Positions 42,602 through 50,447 of a stretch of DNA of 64,000 nt are shown piece after piece (the first letter of the stretch is position 1; each line of letters opens with the position of its first letter). The position numbers and the translations under genes were made by a program. The notes under the pieces are model-generated. The model ran no database searches and had not been told where the DNA came from. It worked only from the letters and a program-made list of their open reading frames with translations. This DNA is from SIG644 sp045613985 (GTDB taxonomy: Bacteria > Bacillota > Clostridia > Oscillospirales > CAG-272), in contig JAZLCA010000064.1 in NCBI GenBank assembly GCA_045613985.1, positions 1 through 64,000 on the forward strand. Direction: 5' to 3'.

Positions 42602-42630
42602 ATTATACCACATTCAGTGCGCGAAAACAA
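42602..42630 (-). promoter_or_regulatory. Promoter of the YwaF-like gene
   Basis: On the minus strand: -35 TTGTTT, 17-base spacer, -10 TATAAT. Confidence 0.72.
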
Positions 42631-42673
42631 GATGAAAAATCCAAATTATTTCGATAAAAATTTCAAAAAACGC

Positions 42674-42702
42674 TTGACACGGGGGTGGGTTTGTGCTACA
42701 AT
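42674..42702 (+). promoter_or_regulatory. Promoter of the rplU-prp-rpmA operon
   Basis: -35 TTGACA, 17-base spacer, -10 TACAAT. It leaves an ~80-base leader before rplU, in which autoregulatory structures are known for L21 operons in related bacteria. Confidence 0.82.
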
Positions 42703-42789
42703 ATACTGCCGCATAATGTCGGGCCAAGCGTTTTGGGCAACCAAAATCCCCGTCCTTAGCGAGACTTTTGTGAAAGAGAGGTGCTTTTC

Positions 42790-43101
42790 GTGTTTGCAAT
42801 TATCGAAACCGGCGGAAAGCAGTACAAGGTAATCGAGCAGGACATTATCTTTGTCGAAAAGCTCAATGTCAACGAAGGAGACGAGATCGTTTTCGATCAG
42901 GTCGTTGCTCTGTCGAGCGATGACGGCTTCAAGGTTGGTACTCCTGTTGTCGCAGGTGCCAAGGTTACTGCCCAGGTTCTCAAGCAGGGTAAGAACAAGA
43001 AGATCTACATTCTGAAGTACAAGTCCAAGAAGAACGAGAAGAAGAAGATCGGTCACCGTCAGCCCTACACCAAGGTGCAGATCACCAAGATCGAGGCGTA
43101 A
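42790..43101 (+). CDS. rplU: Ribosomal protein L21
   Basis: Large-subunit protein, about 103 residues. It begins MFAIIETGGKQYKV and ends with the conserved KKIGHRQPYTKVQITKI. GTG 42790 is chosen as start because L21 proteins begin M(Y/F)AIIETGGKQ and aggtg lies six bases upstream; a GTG nine bases earlier is in the same frame but too close to the SD. First gene of the L21-Prp-L27 operon. Confidence 0.97.
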   Translation: MFAIIETGGKQYKVIEQDIIFVEKLNVNEGDEIVFDQVVALSSDDGFKVGTPVVAGAKVTAQVLKQGKNKKIYILKYKSKKNEKKKIGHRQPYTKVQITKIEA

Positions 43102-43116
43102 GTCCTCCGTTCGCAC

Positions 43117-43479
43117 ATGACGAAAATTGTGTTTTTCCACAGCGAGGGTCATTTTTATGGCTTCGAGGAGCAGGGGCACACCGGGTTCGGTGAGTCCGGA
43201 GAAGACATTCTTTGCTCCGCCATCAGTGCCATGACCATGCTGATCATCAACACCGTGTTGGTTTCCTATGCCACCGATTTGGATTACAATATCGATGAGG
43301 AAACGACCAACATTTCGGTGCGCTGCCGCGCGGCACTGCCCGACTTCGAGGAGGACGAGCGTAAGAGCTACGCCATCTCGGGGCTGTTCCACGGCTACTA
43401 TCAGCAGATCAAGGACCTGACCGAAGAATACTATCAGTATCTTGAGGTCGAATTGGTTGAGAAGTCCTTTGACGAATGA
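43117..43479 (+). CDS. prp: Ribosomal-processing cysteine protease Prp
   Basis: 120 residues. The catalytic His21 and Cys33 are in GHTGFGESGEDILCSAIS. Prp removes the N-terminal extension of L27 in Firmicutes. Its place between rplU and rpmA is diagnostic, and the L27 encoded next carries the cleavable extension. The upstream ribosome site is weak, so it is probably coupled to rplU translation 15 bases before. Confidence 0.95.
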   Translation: MTKIVFFHSEGHFYGFEEQGHTGFGESGEDILCSAISAMTMLIINTVLVSYATDLDYNIDEETTNISVRCRAALPDFEEDERKSYAISGLFHGYYQQIKDLTEEYYQYLEVELVEKSFDE

Positions 43480-43531
43480 CCGCGTCCACCATGCGCCCCC
43501 CGGCGCAAACCATTAACATTGGGAGGTAAGA

Positions 43532-43813
43532 ATGATGTTGAAGCTCAGTTTACAGTTCTTTGCTCACAAAAAAGGTGTCGGTTCTACCAAGAACGGCCGT
43601 GAGAGCGAATCTAAGCGCCTTGGCGTAAAGAAGTCTGACGGTCAGAAGGTTATCGCCGGCAATATCATCATCAGACAGAGAGGCACCGCAGTTCACCCCG
43701 GCAAGAATGTCGGTATCGGTTCTGACGATACTCTGTTCGCTCTGATCGACGGTAAGGTCAAGTTTGAGCAAAAGGCAAAGGGCAAGAAGCAGGTCAGCGT
43801 TTACGCTGAATAA
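43532..43813 (+). CDS. rpmA: Ribosomal protein L27
   Basis: 93 residues. The N-terminus MLKLSLQFFAHKKGVGSTKN holds the Prp cleavage motif (LQFF/AHKKG), so mature L27 starts at AHKKG. The rest (VIAGNIIIRQRGTAVHPGKN, then VGIGSDDTLFAL) is standard L27. Two consecutive ATGs (43532 and 43535) follow gggaggt. Codon use is strongly biased. Last gene of the operon, followed by a terminator. Confidence 0.97.
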   Translation: MMLKLSLQFFAHKKGVGSTKNGRESESKRLGVKKSDGQKVIAGNIIIRQRGTAVHPGKNVGIGSDDTLFALIDGKVKFEQKAKGKKQVSVYAE

Positions 43814-43829
43814 TCTGCCCGAACAGAAT

Positions 43830-43866
43830 GAGGATGCAAACGGTTGCATCCTCTTTTGTTTTTTGT
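43830..43866 (+). terminator. Terminator of the rplU-prp-rpmA operon
   Basis: A perfect 10-bp stem gaggatgcaa/ttgcatcctc with a 4-base loop, followed by ttttgttttttg. Confidence 0.93.
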
Positions 43867-43877
43867 GCGTCGGTCCG

Positions 43878-43906
43878 TTGACAGCGCGATCTGAAAATGA
43901 TATAAT
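43878..43906 (+). promoter_or_regulatory. Promoter of the Dlt-like operon
   Basis: -35 TTGACA, 17-base spacer, -10 TATAAT (both consensus), 40 bases before the first start codon. Confidence 0.88.
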
Positions 43907-43946
43907 AAATCGAATATACCATGCGTTAAGGAGAGGGGGCACACCG

Positions 43947-45014
43947 ATGAAACGAGTGATATTTGCGTTGGCAACGGCGGTTGTGTGCAGTCTTCTCCTT
44001 TTTTGCGCCTGTCGCAAGGAGAACTCGTCCTTTCCTGCGGATACGGATCTTGCGCCTATCGATCTTCGCGTGGCTTTGAACGGCGAGCGGCCGACGGCCG
44101 AGGACTTTCTTTCGGACGAAGCGCGTACCCGCTGTCAGCAGGAGGGTGTGACGGTTGCATTTGCAGACATCCCCGATTTTGAAACGGTAGGAACGCATAA
44201 GGTGACGCTTCTTTTACGCGACAGTGAAGGAAATGAGAGAGAATTGCCGACGCGCATGGTGGTCGTAGAGGATACGACGCCCCCTGCCTTGATCGGCGTT
44301 GGAGAGATTTCCGCCCGGGTGGGCGAGGGATTGATCTTGCGTGCCGGCGTAAGTGCAACGGACGATTGCTTCGGAGAGGTGGAATGGACGGTTGACTCCT
44401 CGGCGGTGGATACGAGCCGCGCGGGGATTTATTCTGCGACGTATCGCGCGGTCGATGCCGTCGGCAACGTGACCGAACGGACGGTCTACGTGCATATTTA
44501 CGAGCAAGAAATCACAGAACAGATGTTGTGGGACAAGCTCGATTCCGTATTGGAGGGATTGGTCGATAAGAATGCCGCCATCGAGCAAAAGTGTCGTGCC
44601 ATTCACGCCTATGTGCAGTCAACGATCGGCTATTTTCCCATTTCGGACAAGACCGATCCTTTGCGTGCGGCTTATGACGCTTTGTTTGTCAAAGGAAAAG
44701 GGGATTGCTATTCCTATTTTTCGGCTGCCATGATGATGCTCCGCCGATGCGGTATTGAATATTTGGAGATCGAGCGGACACATACGGAGGGTGAGGAGAC
44801 TCACTTTTGGTTGATGGTCAACCTTGCGCCCAAAGGAAAGGACGCACGTTGGTATCACTTTGATCCGACGTTGGTCGAGGGGGGCGGCGCGGCAGGCAAG
44901 GGATGCCTGTTTACCGACACTCAACTGGATGAATACAACGCCGTCGATCCCGGCTTTTACGATTACGAAAGAAACGATTATCCGCCCACCGCGACGGATA
45001 TCATCACTCAATAA
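43947..45014 (+). CDS. Lipoprotein with Ig-like and transglutaminase-like domains
   Basis: 355 residues. Signal peptide with lipobox LFCAC. An Ig-like (Cry22-type) domain at about 105-190 (VVVEDTTPPALIGVGEISAR, then YRAVDAVGNVTERTVYVHIY) is followed by a transglutaminase/protease-like domain. The catalytic triad is visible: Cys254 in GKGDCYSYF, His286 in ETHFWLMVN and Asp306 in WYHFDPT. Probably anchored outside the membrane, acting on wall or surface peptides. Start taken at ATG after aaggaga; the longer ORF upstream crosses the promoter. First gene of the operon with the acylation genes, which start ten bases after its stop. Confidence 0.85.
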   Translation: MKRVIFALATAVVCSLLLFCACRKENSSFPADTDLAPIDLRVALNGERPTAEDFLSDEARTRCQQEGVTVAFADIPDFETVGTHKVTLLLRDSEGNERELPTRMVVVEDTTPPALIGVGEISARVGEGLILRAGVSATDDCFGEVEWTVDSSAVDTSRAGIYSATYRAVDAVGNVTERTVYVHIYEQEITEQMLWDKLDSVLEGLVDKNAAIEQKCRAIHAYVQSTIGYFPISDKTDPLRAAYDALFVKGKGDCYSYFSAAMMMLRRCGIEYLEIERTHTEGEETHFWLMVNLAPKGKDARWYHFDPTLVEGGGAAGKGCLFTDTQLDEYNAVDPGFYDYERNDYPPTATDIITQ

Positions 45015-45024
45015 GGAGGACGCC

Positions 45025-46539
45025 ATGCGCATCAAAAACGTACTGCAATATTTGGAACGAACCGCATTGCGTCTGCCCGATAAGATTGCCTTTTCGGACG
45101 GCGAAGGGGGACAAGCGCTGACCTTCCTTGAACTTTGGGATGCCGCCCGGCGCATCGGTTGCGGACTTTTAGAGCAGCATTTGAGCGGCGCACGGATAGC
45201 ACTTCTAATGGATCGTCACCCCGCCGCCATCGCCGCCATGTTGGGAATTTTGTACGCGGGGGCGGTGTACGTTCCTCTCGATGCAACCATGCCCAAGGAT
45301 CGTATATCCCGCGTTTTGTCCAGCGGTCAAGCGGCGGCCATCGTGTGCGACGATAAAAACCGCAAAGCCGCGGAAGAATACGGCCTGCCGATATGGCAAG
45401 CGGACATACTTGCCAAGTCTTGCGTGAACGAACAAGCCTTGGCTGCCGTCCGTGCCCGTCAGATCGATACCGATGCTGCGTATATCATCTTTACCTCGGG
45501 CTCGACCGGAGAGCCTAAGGGCGTGGTGGGCTGTCACCGTGCCGTGATCGACTATGCTCAGGCGCTCATCCCCGCTCTTTCGCTGGATGAGGAGGCGATT
45601 TTCGGATGTCAATCGCCGCTGTATTTCGACGCGCCCCTCAAGGAGATCCTGGGGACGCTGGTGCTGGGCGCGACCACCTACCTGATCCCCCGCACGCTGT
45701 TTTCTTTCCCCGTTTTGCTGCTCGATTATTTGAACAAGCATAAGATAAATACCGTTTGCTGGGTGTCGTCGGCACTGTCAAACGTCTCGTCGCTGGGCGG
45801 ATTGGACGCCTGCCCGCCCACCACGCTTTGCCGCGTGGTATTCGGCAGCGAAGCGTTGCCCATGCGGCATTATCTGGCGTGGCGCAATGCCTTGCCGGAG
45901 GCAGATTTTTACCAGCTGTACGGTCCGACCGAGGCAACGGGAATGTCTTGCGTGTGGCGGGCGGATCGGGAGCTTGCATCGCAGGAGCGTATTCCCATTG
46001 GAGCACCGCTGGACAACACCGACCTGATTTTGCTGAGCGACTCGGGCGAGCGCATTTTGCCCTCGGTGGCGTGCGAGAGCGAGGTGGGCGAAATCTATCT
46101 GCGGGGCAGCTGTCTGACGCTGGGTTATGACCATAGCGACGAGCAAACATTTTGCGCGTTCGTACAAAATCCTCTGCACAATGCGTATCCCGAGACGGTC
46201 TATCGCACGGGAGATCTGGCCCGCTACAACGCGCGCGAGGAGCTGATATTTCTCGGCCGCCGCGACGGTCAGATCAAGCGCATGGGCCACCGCATCGAAA
46301 CGGCGGAGATTGAGTTTTGTGCAGGCACTTGCGATGGCGTGGACGGAGCGATATGCCTTTTGACGAGGAAGGACGATCTCGTCTTATACTATACCGGCGC
46401 GGCCTGTGAAAATGAAGTACTGGAGACTTTGCGCTCCCGCCTGCCGCGGTATTATCTGCCCTCACGAGTGAAAAAGCTTGCGGCTTTTCCAAGGACGGAC
46501 AACGGAAAGATTGACCGCCGGGCGCTGACGGAGGAATGA
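45025..46539 (+). CDS. AMP-dependent carrier-protein ligase (DltA-like adenylation enzyme)
   Basis: 504 residues. Adenylation core motifs: IIFTSGSTGEPKGVV, YQLYGPTEATGMSC, YRTGDLARY, GRRDGQIKRMGHRIETAEIE and a C-terminal catalytic Lys in DNGKIDRRAL. The length and the neighbouring carrier, MBOAT and SGNH genes match the dlt pathway, in which DltA loads D-alanine onto DltC. The amino or acyl acid actually used is not determined. RBS aaggagga. The stop overlaps an ATG of the carrier gene. Confidence 0.88.
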   Translation: MRIKNVLQYLERTALRLPDKIAFSDGEGGQALTFLELWDAARRIGCGLLEQHLSGARIALLMDRHPAAIAAMLGILYAGAVYVPLDATMPKDRISRVLSSGQAAAIVCDDKNRKAAEEYGLPIWQADILAKSCVNEQALAAVRARQIDTDAAYIIFTSGSTGEPKGVVGCHRAVIDYAQALIPALSLDEEAIFGCQSPLYFDAPLKEILGTLVLGATTYLIPRTLFSFPVLLLDYLNKHKINTVCWVSSALSNVSSLGGLDACPPTTLCRVVFGSEALPMRHYLAWRNALPEADFYQLYGPTEATGMSCVWRADRELASQERIPIGAPLDNTDLILLSDSGERILPSVACESEVGEIYLRGSCLTLGYDHSDEQTFCAFVQNPLHNAYPETVYRTGDLARYNAREELIFLGRRDGQIKRMGHRIETAEIEFCAGTCDGVDGAICLLTRKDDLVLYYTGAACENEVLETLRSRLPRYYLPSRVKKLAAFPRTDNGKIDRRALTEE

Positions 46540-46541
46540 TC

Positions 46542-46772
46542 ATGGAACAAAAAATCATGGAAATATTGCAGCAACTGCACCCCGAAATGGATATTTCGGC
46601 GGATGTTTGCCTGGTGGACGACGGGGTTCTGGACTCGTTGGACATCGTTACGCTTGTGACCGAGCTCAATGCGGCGTTTGATATTGCCATTCCGGCGGTG
46701 GAGATTCTGCCGACGAATTTCAATTCGGTCGGGGCACTTGTCGCAATGATTGAGCGGCTGGAGGATGTGTGA
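46542..46772 (+). CDS. Acyl/D-alanyl carrier protein (DltC-like)
   Basis: 76 residues. Ser32 in VLDSLDIVTLV is the phosphopantetheine attachment site. The length and acidic helical pattern are those of DltC-type carriers. ATG 46542 is preferred because gagg lies seven bases upstream; ATG 46536 overlaps the previous stop with almost no spacing. It would carry the activated group from the ligase to the membrane MBOAT protein. Confidence 0.9.
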   Translation: MEQKIMEILQQLHPEMDISADVCLVDDGVLDSLDIVTLVTELNAAFDIAIPAVEILPTNFNSVGALVAMIERLEDV

Positions 46773-46831
46773 GGGAGAATCGGCACGGTCCTTTTGAAAT
46801 TTTACTGAAATAATCGGAAAGGAGAGCGGTT

Positions 46832-48406
46832 GTGTCGCTGTCAATATCGTTTGTATTGTTTCTTGCGGTCATGATACCGCTCTATTTTCTCCTGCCTCGC
46901 CGTTGGCAGTGGCAGACCTTGTTGGTGGGGAGCTTGGTGTTTTACAGCTTCTCCGGTTGGCAAAATTTACTTGTCCTGACGGTCTTGGCAGTCGTAACGT
47001 ATCTGTTTGGCCGCCTGCTGGGGCGTTCGGTTGAGCGGCAAACGCAAACGCTGGCTGCCCGTCGTGCCGATGGCTCGTGGGACAAGGCAACGCGCAAAGA
47101 GTACCGTGACCGTTGCGTGATCCGTCGCAAGTGGCTGCTGGCCGCGGGAATCGCCCTGGCCCTTTCTTTGCTTGCCGGTTTCAAATACGAAAGCTTTTTT
47201 GTTCGCACCTTCCATATTCCGGCGGGTACCTCCCACCTCGGCCCCATGCTCCCGGTGCCGCTCGGCATCTCCTATGTCACGCTCAGCGCCATCAGCTACA
47301 TGACCGACGTGGCCAGAGGACAGCTGGAGTGTGAAAAAAAGCCCGCCAAGCTTGCGCTGTACATATTCTATTTTCCCCAGATGTGGCAAGGCCCCATCCA
47401 TCGCTATGGCGAGCTTGCGCCGAGACTTTTTGCGCCCCACGCATTTGACTTGCAACGGGCCCTTCGGGGCGGGCTGCGCGCGCTTGGGGGCGGAGTCAAG
47501 AAGGTGGTCGTTGCCAATACGGTGGGTGTGGCTGTTTTGACGATCAAGGAAACGCCCTCGGATCTGGGCGGCACCTGGACGTGGCTGATGATTCTTTTGT
47601 ACAGCATACAGATCTACGCCGATTTTACGGGCGGCATGGACATCGCTCTAGGTGTCTCCCACGCCCTCGGGATCGATCTGTACGAAAACTTCGACCGTCC
47701 CTTCGCCGCCTGCTCCGTCGCCGATTATTGGCGGCGCTGGCACAGATCCATGGGCCGCTTTTTCACCGATTACGTGTTTTATCCGCTGTCGACCAGCCGA
47801 GCCGCCGCCAAAATGGCAAGGCTGTTCCGCCGTCTGCCCTTGTGGTGGGCGACGCTGACCACATGGGTACTGACGGGCCTTTGGCATGGCGCAGGCTGGA
47901 ATTTTGTCCTTTGGGGGCTTTGCAACGGACTGTTTATTCTGCTGTCGCAGGAATTGCGCCCTTTGCGCCGACGCTTGAAAGAAAAATTCCCTCGCATTTG
48001 TGCGTCGCGCCTTGGGACATGGCTCTGCTGTGCAGGCACGCTGTGGACCGTCGGCCTTTTCCGCACGTTGGATATGTATCCCGATGCGGGTGTACCTTTG
48101 GCTCTTTGGTGGCGGGCATTCACGCCTGCGGCATTCGCTCGCTTGTTTGACCTCTCGCTCTGGTCGTCGTTGGGCCTCTCGCTTGCCGAGTGGGTGCTGA
48201 TCGGTCTGGGCGTCGTTGTCATGTGGCTGGTAGGACGTGCGACGCCGCGCGTCGGAGATGCCGATGCCGTATCCCCCGCTGACCGCCTGCTGCGCAAGCC
48301 CTTGCTGTTTGCCGTCGTTTGCGCTTTGATGGTGGTTTGTATTGCCGTATTCGGACATTACGGCATGGGTTATAACGCTATGGACTTTATTTACGGACAA
48401 TTCTGA
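46832..48406 (+). CDS. MBOAT family O-acyltransferase (DltB/AlgI-like)
   Basis: 524 residues with about eleven hydrophobic segments. The MBOAT signature His is in TGLWHGAGWNFVLWG, with the preceding block YWRRWHRSMGRFFTDYVFYP also conserved. These proteins pass an acyl group from a cytoplasmic thioester across the membrane. GTG start after aaaggagag. The gap of 59 bases from the carrier gene contains no terminator. The 'YADFTGGMDIALG' block is shared by AlgI and DltB relatives. Confidence 0.92.
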   Translation: MSLSISFVLFLAVMIPLYFLLPRRWQWQTLLVGSLVFYSFSGWQNLLVLTVLAVVTYLFGRLLGRSVERQTQTLAARRADGSWDKATRKEYRDRCVIRRKWLLAAGIALALSLLAGFKYESFFVRTFHIPAGTSHLGPMLPVPLGISYVTLSAISYMTDVARGQLECEKKPAKLALYIFYFPQMWQGPIHRYGELAPRLFAPHAFDLQRALRGGLRALGGGVKKVVVANTVGVAVLTIKETPSDLGGTWTWLMILLYSIQIYADFTGGMDIALGVSHALGIDLYENFDRPFAACSVADYWRRWHRSMGRFFTDYVFYPLSTSRAAAKMARLFRRLPLWWATLTTWVLTGLWHGAGWNFVLWGLCNGLFILLSQELRPLRRRLKEKFPRICASRLGTWLCCAGTLWTVGLFRTLDMYPDAGVPLALWWRAFTPAAFARLFDLSLWSSLGLSLAEWVLIGLGVVVMWLVGRATPRVGDADAVSPADRLLRKPLLFAVVCALMVVCIAVFGHYGMGYNAMDFIYGQF

Positions 48407-48454
48407 TGCGTCGCCGCGAGCGATAACTGATTTTTTACGAAAGGAGAACGGGCA

Positions 48455-49504
48455 ATGAAAAAGAAAAAATGGATATGGGCCGCGCTTGTTTTTGTTATCC
48501 TGACGGGCGGTTTGTTGACCTTGGCGCAGGCGTTGCTCGTTCCGCACGACAAGTCTGCCAATCCCGAAGCGTTTTTGCTGCAGGACTATTTCGATGCCGA
48601 CGTGGCTATGGACGAGGTCGTGTTTCTCGGCGACTGCGAGGTGTACGAGGCCTTCTCGCCTGTCGCTCTGTGGCAGGAGTACGGTATTACCTCCCGCGTG
48701 TGCGGCACGCCGCAGCAGCTCTTGTGGCACAGCTATGCGATTCTGGAGGAAATCCTGGATCGATCCTCCCCGCGCGTGGTGGTGCTGGGCGTGTACGGCC
48801 TGATCTACAACAGCCCGCAGAGCGAGGCCTATAACCGCATGGTGTTTGATCATCTTCCGGCATCTCCGACCAAATGGAAGGTGTTGGGTGACGCCATGAC
48901 CGAGGGGGAGAGCCTTGCTTCGTACGTCTTTCCTCTGTTGCGCTATCACGACCGTTGGTCGGAGCTTACCCGGCGCGACGTGACGACGTTGTTTGAAGCG
49001 CAAGAGCCCGCATCGGTGCGGGGATATCGGATGCAGACCGACATTGTGCCGGGCGAAGCTCCCAATCACGAGGGCGCCCTGCCGCCGCGCGAGGATGCCT
49101 TTGGGGGCATGGCGCTGGATTATTTCGACCGTATCGTGTCGCTGTGCCGTGATGCGGGAGCGGAACTGGTGCTGGTCAAAGCCCCGACCGACTCCTGGCG
49201 TTACCCTTGGCACGACGAATACGAGTCGCAGGTGATCAAGCTTGCGGAAAAATATCAACTGCCGTACTACAATTTTTTGAATGATATCGACTCGATCGGC
49301 CTTGACTATGCGACCGACACCTACGATGGAGGACTCCATCTGAACGTGTACGGCGCGGAAAAGCTGTCACACTATTTCGGCAGGATCTTGATGGGAAATT
49401 ACGAGCTGACCGACGCTCGTGCCGATCGGGATGCGGCCGCAGATTGGACCGAGGATATTGCCCGTTATGAGCAACAAAAAAACGCAAAGGGGGAAGTAAA
49501 ATGA
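48455..49504 (+). CDS. SGNH-hydrolase-like acyltransferase (DltD/AlgJ-like) with Cys at the nucleophile position
   Basis: 349 residues. An N-terminal membrane anchor (about 7-28) holds an extracytoplasmic domain. The GDS-type motif reads VVFLGDCEVYE: the usual serine nucleophile is Cys61. The other end of the active site is DGGLHLN, with Asp291 and His295. By position in the operon it should complete transfer of the acyl group to the outer polymer. RBS aaaggaga. Its stop overlaps the ATG of the small lipoprotein gene by four bases. Confidence 0.82.
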   Translation: MKKKKWIWAALVFVILTGGLLTLAQALLVPHDKSANPEAFLLQDYFDADVAMDEVVFLGDCEVYEAFSPVALWQEYGITSRVCGTPQQLLWHSYAILEEILDRSSPRVVVLGVYGLIYNSPQSEAYNRMVFDHLPASPTKWKVLGDAMTEGESLASYVFPLLRYHDRWSELTRRDVTTLFEAQEPASVRGYRMQTDIVPGEAPNHEGALPPREDAFGGMALDYFDRIVSLCRDAGAELVLVKAPTDSWRYPWHDEYESQVIKLAEKYQLPYYNFLNDIDSIGLDYATDTYDGGLHLNVYGAEKLSHYFGRILMGNYELTDARADRDAAADWTEDIARYEQQKNAKGEVK

Positions 49505-49977
49505 AGCGAATGATCGCGCTGATCGCCATGGCGCTCGTCTTACTTTGTGCTTGCACACCCCAACCTGCCCCGGCAGAGCCGATGCCCCTTTTTCTGACCT
49601 ATCGAGGGGTGGACCTGACGGTCGGCATGGCGGCACAGGAGGCGATCGCCGCCCTGGGAAACGACTATACTCTCAAGGAATCCGAGAGCTGCGCGGGCCA
49701 GGGGATGGATCGGATGTATACTTACCCCTCGTTGAGCCTGTACGTGTTTGCCCCGACCAACGGCCAAGCAATCGTGTCGTCCGTGTCGTATACCGACGAC
49801 GGCGTTCGGACGGCGCAGGGACTTTGCATCGGTTGCTCTTCGGCAGACGTGATTTCTGCGATGGGAGAGCCGGATGAGAAAAATGACACTCGCTTACTCT
49901 ATCGTGGCCAGGGGGCAACCTTGACGTTTGGCCTGCACGGCGGTGTTGTGGTGAATATCGTGCTGACGGGGGAGTAA
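49501..49977 (+). CDS. Small lipoprotein, BamE/SmpA-like repeat pattern
   Basis: 158 residues with lipobox LLCAC. The mature part contains two short similar blocks: LTVGMAAQEAIAALGNDYTL and LCIGCSSADVISAMGEPDEK. The pattern 'G.s..evi.alG.p' recalls BamE/SmpA-fold modules. The ATG overlaps the previous stop (ATGA), so it belongs to the same operon and is probably an accessory surface protein of the acylation system. Function unknown. Confidence 0.75.
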   Translation: MKRMIALIAMALVLLCACTPQPAPAEPMPLFLTYRGVDLTVGMAAQEAIAALGNDYTLKESESCAGQGMDRMYTYPSLSLYVFAPTNGQAIVSSVSYTDDGVRTAQGLCIGCSSADVISAMGEPDEKNDTRLLYRGQGATLTFGLHGGVVVNIVLTGE

Positions 49978-50073
49978 TGGGAAGCTGAATTTTTTCGCTG
50001 CTTCTGTGACCGAATTGCACCGAAGAAGTTGCTTGAAATTTAGCATAGCCCCATTCTTTCCCCGCCAAATCCC

Positions 50074-50102
50074 TTGACAATCAAGAAAAAATATGCTACA
50101 AT
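50074..50102 (+). promoter_or_regulatory. Promoter of the ileS T-box leader
   Basis: -35 TTGACA, 17-base spacer, -10 TACAAT. The preceding gap 49978-50073 shows no gene. Confidence 0.85.
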
Positions 50103-50109
50103 AACTTCA

Positions 50110-50391
50110 AATGCTATGATGAAGAAGCAAAGTGCCGAAAACTCACAGAGAGCGCGGATTTGGTGAGACCGCGCAGCGGACGACACGGCGTATCCCTTCG
50201 GAGCAGGAAGGATCAAATCGCGAGGGGAGAGCCTCCCGCAAAAGTAATCCGCCCCGTCCCCGCCGCGTTAAGGCGTACGGCGCAGTGCGAAAATCGCATT
50301 GACGCCTGAGTGGTGTCCCTGACACAAAATGAGTGGTACCGCGGAAGATTCTTCCGTCTCATGGTCGCGTGCGGCTGTGGGGCGTTTTTTG
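50110..50391 (+). promoter_or_regulatory. T-box riboswitch (tRNA-Ile sensing) upstream of ileS
   Basis: The leader contains agagagcgcgg and ggtgaga typical of stem I, then the T-box consensus atgagtggtaccgcgg (50329-50344). A terminator follows (14-bp stem with wobbles, cgtctcat...gtggggcg, then T6) at 50355-50391. A candidate Ile specifier ATC followed by a purine lies at 50212-50214. Uncharged tRNA-Ile should favour the antiterminator and expression of ileS. Confidence 0.93.
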
Positions 50392-50447
50392 TTTCCCGCC
50401 GCGAAAATTTATTCGTCAAAAATCAAAACCAAAGGAGAAAACAAAAA

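Noticed and set aside
42781..42789. Earlier GTG start for L21
   Set aside because: It would add three residues not seen in L21 proteins and sits too close to the ribosome site; GTG 42790 fits both.
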